NCBI RefSeq assembly: GCF_003385185.1
Contig: NZ_PQHZ01000013.1
Location: 62,001 to 126,000 of the forward strand
Direction: 5' to 3'
Length of the DNA: 64,000 nt
Source of the DNA: Amycolatopsis palatopharyngis
GTDB lineage: Bacteria; Actinomycetota; Actinomycetes; Mycobacteriales; Pseudonocardiaceae
Each line of letters begins with the position of its first letter. Within the stretch, counting starts at the first letter, position 1. The position numbers were made by a program, and so were the translations under genes. Positions 42,467-49,894 of the stretch are shown in pieces. Under the pieces are notes generated by a model, which searched no databases, was not told where the DNA came from, and worked only from the letters and a program-made list of their open reading frames with translations.

Positions 42467-42727
42467 CGCGCTTTCCCGGGAAAGCGCGGTAGGTGCACAC
42501 GCGTGGTATCGCGCTTTCCCGGGAAAGTGCGAGGTCGGCGAAGGCGAGTTGCGCCGCTCGGGGTGCGTTTCAGGATGTCCCCAATGTGGCATTGGGGGCG
42601 CTGAGTGTCCCCAATGTGGCATTGGGGTACTCCACGGGCTGGAAGGTGCCGGGACGAGCGTGCGCGCTTTCCCGGGACGGTAGGTGCACACGCGAGGTAC
42701 CGCGCTTTCCCGGGAAAGTGCGAGGTC
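42467..42727. repeat. Composite palindrome array between sppA and the LytS kinase
   Basis: Unit A (42467-42536) and unit B (42662-42727) are about 70-bp near-copies: each has a GCGCTTTCCCGGGA-type palindrome, then GGTAGGTGCACACGCG, then a second palindrome and GAGGTC. In unit B the first palindrome has lost its right arm (42663-42677). Between them lie two copies of CCCCAATGTGGCATTGGGG (42579-42597 and 42609-42627). The kinase stop codon (42726-42728) touches the end of unit B. The whole 42427-42725 gap otherwise has no gene. Confidence 0.85.
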
Positions 42728-44042
42728 AGGTCAGGCGGCCCGCGACCGCTCCACGGCCGGTCTGCTGCGGAACCGCGGGCTCCTGCTCCTCGGCATCCGC
42801 CTGCGCGGCCAGCGCCAGCATGTCCGGGCGTACTCCGCGAACGAACTTGGGCACCCGCATCGTGACCTTCATGCCCGCGCCAGGAGCGGTCTCCACCATC
42901 AGTGCGTACTCACCGGCGAACACCTGCCGCATCCGCCGGTTGATCCCGCTGAGCCCGATGTGTGCACTGCTCTTCGAGTCGCGCATGTCGTCGAGCAGGT
43001 CCGGATCCATACCGACGCCGTCGTCCTCGACGCTGATCAACGCCTCGGCGCCGTAGTCCTGCGCGGTCACGGTGACCGTGCCGCCACCCGGTTTCTTGGC
43101 GAGACCGTGCTTGACGGCGTTCTCCACCAGCGGCTGGATCAGCAGGAACGGCACCACGACCGACAGCACCTCGGGCGCGATCTTGAGCCGGACGTTCAGC
43201 CTGCCCGCGAACCGCGCGCTCTCGATGGTCAGGTACCGGTCGATGTTGCGCAGCTCGTCCGACAGGGTGGTGAACATGCCGTCGCTACGGAAGCAGTACC
43301 TGGTGAAGTCGGCGAACTCCTGCAGCAGCTCGCGCGCCTCCTCGGGATCGGTGCGGATCAGCGAGGAGATGGTGTTCAGCGCGTTGTAGACGAAGTGCGG
43401 GGAGATCTGCGCCCGCAGCGCCTTGATCTCGGCGTTCTGCAGCTGGTGCCGGGACTCCTCCAGCCGGGCGAGTTCGAAGTGGGTGCAGACGAACTGCGCG
43501 ACGGCGTCGGCCATCTGCACGAGCCGCTTGCCCCTGGTCCGGCCGACGACGATCAGCGTGGCCTCGGTTTTGTCCTCGACCACCAGCGGCACGATCACGG
43601 CCGTGCGCATCCGGCAGGTGCCGCGGTGGTTGCACGGCATCTTGTCGTGCGGCACGACCTCGCGGCGATGCTTGCGGATCGTCGTGCCGATCGCGTCCAC
43701 CAGGTCCACGTAGTGGTCGTTGGCCTCGCCGTCCCAGGACAGCAGCGTGCCCTCGGCGTCGGTGATGCCCACCGCGACACACTTGAGCAGTTCCAGCAGG
43801 CGGGTGGTGATCCGGTCGGCCGCGACCTGGTCGAGCCCCTGCCGAAGGTCCGGGGTGGCCTTGGACATGAGGTACACGGCCTCGAGCACCGCATCATCGA
43901 CGAAACTGCTCGGCCGCCGCGATTTGATCAGCAGCACGGCCATGACAACGACCGCCAGCGTCGCGACACCCCAGGGGATGATTTGCGCGATAGGCAGCCC
44001 GGTCACGGCGTCAATGCTCTGCGCTGTAGCGGTCACGTGCAA
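42726..44042 (-). CDS. LytS/YehU-type sensor histidine kinase
   Basis: 438-residue kinase with one membrane helix (IPWGVATLAVVVMAVLLI), a GAF-like region (AVGITDAEGTLLSWDGEAND, AVIVPLVVEDKTEATLIVVG) and a His_kinase domain of the LytS/YehU type: ALRAQISPHFVYNALNTISS with the phospho-acceptor His, then LLIQPLVENAVKHGLA, VEDDGVGMDPDL and GLSGINRRMRQVF. It lacks the 5TM-Lyt domain, so the sensor is cytoplasmic. The four-residue cluster CNHRGTCRMRT may bind metal or Fe-S; that is speculation. Start TTG 44042 or GTG 44036. Pairs with the LytTR regulator. Confidence 0.92.
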   Translation of the reverse strand: MHVTATAQSIDAVTGLPIAQIIPWGVATLAVVVMAVLLIKSRRPSSFVDDAVLEAVYLMSKATPDLRQGLDQVAADRITTRLLELLKCVAVGITDAEGTLLSWDGEANDHYVDLVDAIGTTIRKHRREVVPHDKMPCNHRGTCRMRTAVIVPLVVEDKTEATLIVVGRTRGKRLVQMADAVAQFVCTHFELARLEESRHQLQNAEIKALRAQISPHFVYNALNTISSLIRTDPEEARELLQEFADFTRYCFRSDGMFTTLSDELRNIDRYLTIESARFAGRLNVRLKIAPEVLSVVVPFLLIQPLVENAVKHGLAKKPGGGTVTVTAQDYGAEALISVEDDGVGMDPDLLDDMRDSKSSAHIGLSGINRRMRQVFAGEYALMVETAPGAGMKVTMRVPKFVRGVRPDMLALAAQADAEEQEPAVPQQTGRGAVAGRLT

Positions 44043-44141
44043 GGTCTATCGCAAAGTTCTGCTGCCGGTGGGGCTGACCCCACCGTGAACGGTCGTGCTC
44101 GCACCGTGGTCAAACCGAGCATGAACGTCGAGGCTGAGCGG

Positions 44142-45272
44142 ATGAATCGACGCGGAAATCGACGCAGCATGCTCGCCGCCGTGGTCACGACTGTGGCGAT
44201 TCTCGCCATGGCGAGCACCCCGGCCTTCGCCGGCCATCGGCAGGACGCGGTCCGGGCGGCCGCGCAGGAGTTGGTGCGGCAGGGCTTTCCCGCTGTCGTG
44301 GTCTACGTCAGGGACGGCACACGTGAACGCAGGGTGGCGGCGGGCAAGGCCGACATGGCCACTGGCGAGCCGGCCACCGCACAGCACCGCTTTCGGATCG
44401 CCAGCAACACCAAGGCATTCACCGCCACCGTGGTGCTGCAACTCGTCGGCGAGGGACGGCTGTCGCTGTCGGACACGCTCGCGGATGTGCTGCCCGGCGT
44501 GGTGCGAGGCGGTGGCTACGAGCCGGAACGGATCACCGTGCGGCAACTGCTCGAGCATTCCAGCGGAATCCACGATCCGCTCGATCCGCACTTCTTCGAC
44601 CCTTACCTCGTCGACCAGGACCGGGGGCATGTGTATCCGCCGCGAGAGGTGATCCGGCGTTCGCTGGTCGATCCGCCTTCGTTCCCACCCGGAGCGAAGA
44701 CCGGCTACTCCAACACCGGCTACCTGCTGCTGGGGCTGATCATCGAGCGGGTCACCGGCAACGCCGCGGACTGGGAGATCCGCGACCGGATCCTGCGCCC
44801 ACTGCACCTGAACCGGACCACCTTCCCGCTCATCGACCCGTACATCCACGGCAGGCACCTGCACGGCTACGACCTGACCGGGCAGGACATGTCCGTCTTC
44901 AGCCCGTCCTACGACTGGACAGCGGGCGCCATGATGTCCACTGTGGATGATCTCGCCGACTTCCACCGCGCGTTGTTCGGTGGCAGGCTGCTGGCGCCGC
45001 GAGAGCAGCGCCTGCTCCGCGAGGCGGGTCCGGACGGTCACCACGCGCTCGGCGTGGAAACCGGGCCACTGCGGTGTCCCGGCAGACAGCGGACGATCTG
45101 GGGGAACACGGGCGCGGGGCCGGGCTACCTCAGCGTCTCGATGACGACGGCGGACGGGACCCGGCAGGTGGTGCTGGTGGCGACGACGTTCGACCTGGCG
45201 GCCGAACTGCGCGACGAGCCGACCGTGCCCGCCAGCCCGATGCCCGCCGTTGTCGCTGGGCTCTGTTCGTGA
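44142..45272 (+). CDS. Secreted serine hydrolase of the beta-lactamase/DD-peptidase fold
   Basis: 376-residue secreted class C beta-lactamase-fold protein (family S12). The signal peptide is RRSMLAAVVTTVAILAMASTPAFA. SxxK is in IASNTKAFTATVVLQL, YxN in GYSNTGYLLLGLIIE, and the third motif is replaced by GNTGAGPGY. Length and pattern fit D-alanyl-D-alanine carboxypeptidase/esterase relatives rather than a true antibiotic-hydrolysing enzyme. ATG at 44142 has GAGG 8 bp upstream; ATG 44121 would add 7 residues. Confidence 0.9.
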   Translation: MNRRGNRRSMLAAVVTTVAILAMASTPAFAGHRQDAVRAAAQELVRQGFPAVVVYVRDGTRERRVAAGKADMATGEPATAQHRFRIASNTKAFTATVVLQLVGEGRLSLSDTLADVLPGVVRGGGYEPERITVRQLLEHSSGIHDPLDPHFFDPYLVDQDRGHVYPPREVIRRSLVDPPSFPPGAKTGYSNTGYLLLGLIIERVTGNAADWEIRDRILRPLHLNRTTFPLIDPYIHGRHLHGYDLTGQDMSVFSPSYDWTAGAMMSTVDDLADFHRALFGGRLLAPREQRLLREAGPDGHHALGVETGPLRCPGRQRTIWGNTGAGPGYLSVSMTTADGTRQVVLVATTFDLAAELRDEPTVPASPMPAVVAGLCS

Positions 45273-45293
45273 GCCGCCCAGTTCGTGAGCCGC

Positions 45294-46148
45294 CTACTTG
45301 AGCAGCCGGGACAGCCGCCGGTCGGCGAGCGGCTTACCGCCGGTCTGACAGGTCGCGCAGTACTGGAACGCCTTGTCGGCGAACGAGATCTCCCTGACGG
45401 TGTCCCCGCAGACCGGGCACGGCAGCCCCGCCCTGCCGTGGACCCGCAGGCCGGAGCGCTTCTCGCCCTTGAGCCGAGCGGCATCCTGACCGACCGACCG
45501 CTCGACTGCGCTGGTGAGCACCGACTCCATGGCCTCGGCCAGCCGGTCGAGCGCCTCCGCGGGGAGCTTGCCTGCCGTCGCGTACGGCGACAGCTTCGCC
45601 GTGTGCATGATCTCGTCGGAGTAGGCGTTGCCGATACCGGCCAGCGCGGACTGGTCGGTGAGCACGGTCTTGAGCCGCGAGGTGCGGCCGGCGAACAGTT
45701 GCTCCAGCCCGGTCCGATCCAGTGAGAGCGCGTCGGGGCCGAGCCGGGCGATACTGGGCACTTCGGCCGGATCGCGCACGATCCACACAGCGAGGCCCTT
45801 CTTCGTGCCCGCCTCCGTGAGGTCGAAACCGGCACCGCCGAGGTGCACGCGCAGCGCGAGTGGCCCACGACCCGGCTTAGGCGGCACCGGGGACAACGCG
45901 TCCGACCAGCGCAGCCAGCCCGCCCTGGCCAGGTGCACGATCAGGTGCAGGTCGTCATCGACGACGAGGTCGAGGTGTTTACCGTGCCGGGCCGCGCCGG
46001 TTACCGGCTTGCCGTGCAACTCCGTCCACTGTGGCGTGACGGTCTTCAGCACGGCGAGCGAGGCGATGTCGATCCGGGTCACCGTACGCCCGACAGCATG
46101 CTCACGCAGGTGGTGCGCCAGCGCCTCGACCTCGGGTAACTCCGGCAT
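45294..46148 (-). CDS. Fpg/Nei-family DNA glycosylase
   Basis: 284-residue formamidopyrimidine/endonuclease-VIII-type glycosylase-lyase for oxidised bases. The N-terminal catalytic MPELPEVEALAHHLREHAVG, then VLTDQSALAGIGNAYSDEIM (helix-two-turns-helix), and the C-terminal zinc finger CPVCGDTVREISFADKAFQY then CATCQT. GGAG precedes the ATG. The 3-bp gap to the next gene makes an operon with a membrane protein of unknown role. It is similar in length to mycobacterial Nei-type proteins. Confidence 0.95.
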   Translation of the reverse strand: MPELPEVEALAHHLREHAVGRTVTRIDIASLAVLKTVTPQWTELHGKPVTGAARHGKHLDLVVDDDLHLIVHLARAGWLRWSDALSPVPPKPGRGPLALRVHLGGAGFDLTEAGTKKGLAVWIVRDPAEVPSIARLGPDALSLDRTGLEQLFAGRTSRLKTVLTDQSALAGIGNAYSDEIMHTAKLSPYATAGKLPAEALDRLAEAMESVLTSAVERSVGQDAARLKGEKRSGLRVHGRAGLPCPVCGDTVREISFADKAFQYCATCQTGGKPLADRRLSRLLK

Positions 46149-46151
46149 GAC

Positions 46152-46592
46152 TCACTCCACGGGGTGCAGCGGACCCTCGAAGTCCGGTAGATCGTGCCGC
46201 TGAATCGACTTTGCGATCTTGTTGACCTCACCGCGCACGCCGAAAACGCCGCGCACGGTCCCTACCCAGCGCTCGGACGGACGGTCCCCTTCCGGGTCAC
46301 CCTCCGTCTCGGCCACGACCGTCCACGGACGGCGCAGGATCCAGCGCAGCGGGAAGAACAGCGCGAGCACCAGCAGTGCCAGTGGTATCCAGCTGGGCAC
46401 GATGACGTCCTCGGGCATCCAGATGATCAGGACGAGCGCCAGGATCAGGGTCACGACCATCATCGCGACTCCCGGCGCGTAGCTCGCCGCGACATCGTGC
46501 TCGAAATCATCCGCTGTGGCAGGCCTGCGCCACTCCATCTGGGCACGGACCTCCCAGGCCCGGCCGTCCGAACCCTGTACCAGCCGGGTCAT
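46152..46592 (-). CDS. Two-helix membrane protein of unknown function
   Basis: 146-residue protein. Cytoplasmic start RAWEVRAQMEWRRPATADDF, then membrane segments PGVAMMVVTLILALVLIIWM and WIPLALLVLALFFPLRWILR, then a soluble tail (RPWTVVAETEGDPEGDRPSE, VRGVFGVRGEVNKIAKSIQR). The tail has the look of a PH-like or conserved actinobacterial membrane-protein domain; I cannot name it. GGAGGAG precedes the ATG. It is transcribed ahead of the DNA glycosylase. Confidence 0.75.
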   Translation of the reverse strand: MTRLVQGSDGRAWEVRAQMEWRRPATADDFEHDVAASYAPGVAMMVVTLILALVLIIWMPEDVIVPSWIPLALLVLALFFPLRWILRRPWTVVAETEGDPEGDRPSERWVGTVRGVFGVRGEVNKIAKSIQRHDLPDFEGPLHPVE

Positions 46593-46750
46593 CGTCTCCT
46601 CCTGGAACGGGTGTGCGCTCTGATCTCGCCTCACTCGCCGACGGGGCTGCACCACGCTCACTGCCCTAACCGATCGACCGCGGTGCCGGTCGCATGACTC
46701 GCCTCAACATTACCGTGATCAACAGTCGGCGCGCGACGCCAGAACGGGCG

Positions 46751-48577
46751 TTACTCGTCCAGCCCAGCGTCGTCAGCTCGCGTGTCACCGTCTGCGACGA
46801 AGCCATGGATCACGATGATCCGAATGATGGGGTGTCGCGCCTGTTCACCGGAGTCCCGGGACGTATCCGCGGACTCCAGGTCACTGCGTGCCTGCCCATC
46901 GGAGGAACTTTCCCCGTCGTCCCGAGCGGTACCGGAGTCCGTTGTGGTGTCAGAGTCCCTTGGGGTGTCACCCGAGCGCTCGATCGTGTCGCGAGGCCGG
47001 GGCTTGTCGTGTGCGCTGGTTTCGTCGGTCGCCCGCGCGCCGCCGCCCGGTTGTCCGGTGGTCTTCTCGCTCGGGGTGATCGGGATGGTCGGGGTGACCG
47101 GATTGGTCGACGTGTCGGACGGCCCCGTCGATGGCTCACCGGATCCGCTGCTCGTGGTGTCCAGTACGGTGGTGTCCTGCGTGCTCTCGTCCGGCTTGTC
47201 GATACGCGGCTCGGAGTCCGAGGTCTCGCGGTCCTCCGGTGCGCTGCTGGTACCGGGTAGCTCGTGACCGCCGATCACGGTCCGGTCCGGCTCGGCCTTG
47301 CCAGGAAGCTCCAGTTGCCGCGGAGCCTCGTACTCGTTCGCCCGCTGCTGCCCGGGGGCTTCCGGGGGATCCTGCTGTTCTGTCCTTGACGGCCCAGGCA
47401 CCACGGGCACTCGCCAGCCGGTCCCCGCTACCTCCGAGGTCCGCGGGATCGGCGTTGCTGTCGACGGTGCGATGCTCAACTCCGCGGTACCGCCGCCGGG
47501 AAGCCCGATCGTCTGGGTCGGGCCGTTGTCGACAACCGGGCCGACGGCAACTCCGAACGCGCCAGCCGCCGCCGTCGAGGCCAGCGCGAGGCCGATCTTG
47601 GCCTTCGCACCGACGGCCATGGCGAACCCGCCCGCTGTGCCCGAACCGAGAGAGCCGACAGAGCCAACAGCACCCGCAGCGCCTGCGGAGCCCGCGGCAC
47701 CAGCCGTCGAGAGCGAGGAGCCGATGGAGCCCAACGAACTCATCCCCGCACCCGCCCCCGAACCGAAGGCCAGGGCGGATGCGGGCACCAGCAGCGCCAC
47801 CACACCTGCGTGCGCACGCAGTGTCGAGCAGACGTCGCGCAGCTCGTCATGGGTGGAACGACAGGTGGGGCAGATGATCAAGTGTGCGCGGATCTTGCGT
47901 GCCTCGGCGCCGGTGACGCTGCCCGCGGTGTAGCCGCCGAGCTTTTCCATCACCGTCCGGCAGCCGTCGGAACTGCGGTGCACGGCGAGATGGGCCTGCA
48001 GGTAGGCGGCGCGCAGCCCGAGCCGGGCGCGGCGGGCCAGCGCGGCGGTCGCGTTCGGACTGAGACCGAAGTGCGGGGCGACCACGGCGGGTTGCTCACC
48101 CTCGACCTCCGTCTGCCACAGCACCGAGCGCCAGCGCTCGGGCAGGCTGGAGAAGGCACGGGAGATGAGGTTGTGCTCCGCGGCCCTGGCCTGTGAGTCC
48201 GCCCCCGCGCCCGCCCTTGTGGTGAGTTCGTCGTCGCTGACCGGAACGTCGCGACGAGCGCCGTGCCACTCCCAGCAGACCCGGCGAGCGACGGTCAGCA
48301 GGTAGGCGCGCACGTTGTCCCTCGGACCGGAGCCGCGGCGCAGTGCCTGAAGTACCCGGAAGAACGTCTCCGCGGTGATGTCCTCGGCCTCGGAACGGTC
48401 CGACGCCATCCCCAGCGCAAGGCGGCGGACGGCCACCGCGTGCAGCTCGAACAGCTCGCCGAAAGCCGCGTCATCGCCCTCACGCAGGCGCTGCAGCAGC
48501 GCAGGCTCGTCGGCCGCCGAGGGCGCTGCGCGCATGTCGTCCCGGCGCGGATTCGACACCGTCATCCAGCCAGGCAC
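46751..48577 (-). CDS. ECF sigma factor fused to anti-sigma-like zinc finger and long surface tail
   Basis: 608-residue single polypeptide. Residues about 25-190 are an ECF sigma factor (FGELFELHAVAVRRLALGMA, DRSEAEDITAETFFRVLQAL, YLLTVARRVCWEWHGAR, SSLPERWRSVLWQTEVEGEQ). Residues about 220-250 are a zinc-finger anti-sigma-like region, RAHLIICPTCRSTHDEL. One or two membrane segments follow (VVALLVPASALAFGSGAG, KIGLALASTAAAGAFGVAVG), then some 260 residues of Pro/Ser/Thr/Asp-rich stalk ending HPIIRIIVIHGF. This architecture is known for ECF groups with C-terminal extensions and implies control in cis. Starts at 48577, 48565 or 48535 are possible. Confidence 0.85.
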   Translation of the reverse strand: MPGWMTVSNPRRDDMRAAPSAADEPALLQRLREGDDAAFGELFELHAVAVRRLALGMASDRSEAEDITAETFFRVLQALRRGSGPRDNVRAYLLTVARRVCWEWHGARRDVPVSDDELTTRAGAGADSQARAAEHNLISRAFSSLPERWRSVLWQTEVEGEQPAVVAPHFGLSPNATAALARRARLGLRAAYLQAHLAVHRSSDGCRTVMEKLGGYTAGSVTGAEARKIRAHLIICPTCRSTHDELRDVCSTLRAHAGVVALLVPASALAFGSGAGAGMSSLGSIGSSLSTAGAAGSAGAAGAVGSVGSLGSGTAGGFAMAVGAKAKIGLALASTAAAGAFGVAVGPVVDNGPTQTIGLPGGGTAELSIAPSTATPIPRTSEVAGTGWRVPVVPGPSRTEQQDPPEAPGQQRANEYEAPRQLELPGKAEPDRTVIGGHELPGTSSAPEDRETSDSEPRIDKPDESTQDTTVLDTTSSGSGEPSTGPSDTSTNPVTPTIPITPSEKTTGQPGGGARATDETSAHDKPRPRDTIERSGDTPRDSDTTTDSGTARDDGESSSDGQARSDLESADTSRDSGEQARHPIIRIIVIHGFVADGDTRADDAGLDE

Positions 48578-48746
48578 CCCCTCCGGGTCCGTAACCCTTT
48601 CGGTTGAATGTTGACACCATACGGAGCGAAGCGGCCGTCGTCACCCCTTGTACGCCCGCCGTAACAAGAGTCCCACCGACCGGGTGGCTCGCAAGGACTG
48701 AAAGCGACCTGTATAGACTGTGCCCCGCACCGGCGAACGGTGCAGT

Positions 48747-48819
48747 GCGGACGTAGCGCAGCTGGTAGCGCATCACCTTGCCAAGGTGAGGGTCGCGGGT
48801 TCGAGTCCCGTCGTCCGCT
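48747..48819 (+). tRNA. tRNA-Gly (GCC)
   Basis: A 73-nt cloverleaf: acceptor GCGGACG/CGTCCGC, D-stem GCGC with AGCTGGTA loop, anticodon stem TCACC/GGTGA around TTGCCAA giving anticodon GCC, variable GGGTC, and T-arm with loop TTCGAGT. CCA is not encoded. A -10-like TATAGACT is about 30 bp upstream. Confidence 0.93.
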
Positions 48820-49058
48820 CTCAGCAGTCCCGGCAGGTCGGCAGGCCGAACGAGCGCCGAACCCGCCCCGCGGTGCCGCGAGAGCGAGCCGCTTCCCCAG
48901 ATAGCACCTCTCGATTTCTTGTCCGTTTTCTGTCCGCCCGGCGCGGTGGTTGCCAGGAACGCAACAGCCGCGGGCGTCATACACCGGGTTATACCCCGTT
49001 CGGGGTAGAGCGTGAACCCGAATTGCCGTATCCCTGCTACATCAGTTGTAGGCCGCTC

Positions 49059-49074
49059 AGTGGTCTACACCAAT
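49059..49074. promoter_or_regulatory. DasR-responsive element (dre)-like site upstream of the LPMO gene
   Basis: AGTGGTCTACACCAAT matches the DasR consensus core TGGTCTAGACCA at 11 of 12 positions with symmetric flanks. It lies 48-63 bp before the LPMO start. The rest of the 48820-49121 stretch shows no gene. Confidence 0.7.
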
Positions 49075-49121
49075 CTCGCAGTAGCTGACACTCAGCGGTA
49101 CCCCCTGCGAGAGGAGTAACA

Positions 49122-49727
49122 ATGCTCGGGAAGCGAATCCGGCGGGCATTCGGCATCGGCGTACTCGGCCTGGTGCCCCTGATCCTGCCGCTGGCCTTCG
49201 CCGGTGTGGCGAACGCGCACGGCTACACGAACAACCCACCCAGCCGCTCCTACCACTGCAAACTCGGCAACGTCAGCGACTGTGGAGCAATCCAGTGGGA
49301 GCCACAGAGCGTCGAGGGCCCGAAGGGGTTCCCCAGCCGGGGTCCGAGTGACGGCGAACTCTGCTCGGCCAACAACAGCCGCTTCGCCCAGTTGGACGAC
49401 CAGAGCAAGGCGTGGCCGAAAACCAATCTGACCAGTGGCCAGCGGTTCGAGTTCGTCTGGACCCTCACCGCGGCGCATGCGACGACGAAGTTCCACTACT
49501 ACGTAACCAAGGACGGCTGGAACCCGAACCAACCGCTGACCCGGTCCCAGTTGGAGCTGGAACCGTTCCTCACAGTCCCGTTCAACGGCCAGCGTCCGCC
49601 CTTCACCGTCCGGCACAGCGGCACACTGCCGGCAGGCAAGTCGGGCCACCACATGATCTACGCCGTGTGGGACGTCGCGGACACCACGAACGCGTTCTAC
49701 TCCTGCAGCGACATCAACTTCCGCTGA
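49122..49727 (+). CDS. AA10 lytic polysaccharide monooxygenase (chitin/cellulose-active)
   Basis: 201-residue secreted LPMO of family AA10 that oxidatively cleaves chitin or cellulose. The signal peptide ends ANA-HGYTNNPPSR, so His 33 becomes the mature N-terminus and first copper-brace ligand; the second His is in LTAAHATTKFHYYVTKDG. Four cysteines (YHCKLG, DCGAI, LCSANN, SCSD) form typical disulfides. No extra binding module is present. GAGAGGAG precedes the ATG. A dre-like DasR site upstream suggests repression lifted by N-acetylglucosamine metabolites. Confidence 0.96.
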   Translation: MLGKRIRRAFGIGVLGLVPLILPLAFAGVANAHGYTNNPPSRSYHCKLGNVSDCGAIQWEPQSVEGPKGFPSRGPSDGELCSANNSRFAQLDDQSKAWPKTNLTSGQRFEFVWTLTAAHATTKFHYYVTKDGWNPNQPLTRSQLELEPFLTVPFNGQRPPFTVRHSGTLPAGKSGHHMIYAVWDVADTTNAFYSCSDINFR

Positions 49728-49740
49728 CGGATCGGTCCGC

Positions 49741-49779
49741 CGCCGTCACGGCCACCCGCTCGAGGTGGCCGTGACGGCG
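49741..49779. terminator. Perfect hairpin after the LPMO gene
   Basis: CGCCGTCACGGCCACC (49741-49756) and GGTGGCCGTGACGGCG (49764-49779) form a perfect 16-bp stem with a 7-nt loop. It stands 14 bp after the LPMO stop and ahead of the convergent kinase gene. Confidence 0.8.
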
Positions 49780-49894
49780 TTGTCCTGCTCATGCGGCATC
49801 CACGCGGACTTGGCGAGAGTGAACGCGGAGCGGGCGAAGCCTTGAGTATCGCTACTCAATACGCGGTCACGAATGGGACAACCGTGCCGGCCGA

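Noticed and set aside
42467..42727. CRISPR array
   Set aside because: Repeats are palindromic units of two different families with irregular spacing and no spacers of uniform length; no cas genes are near.
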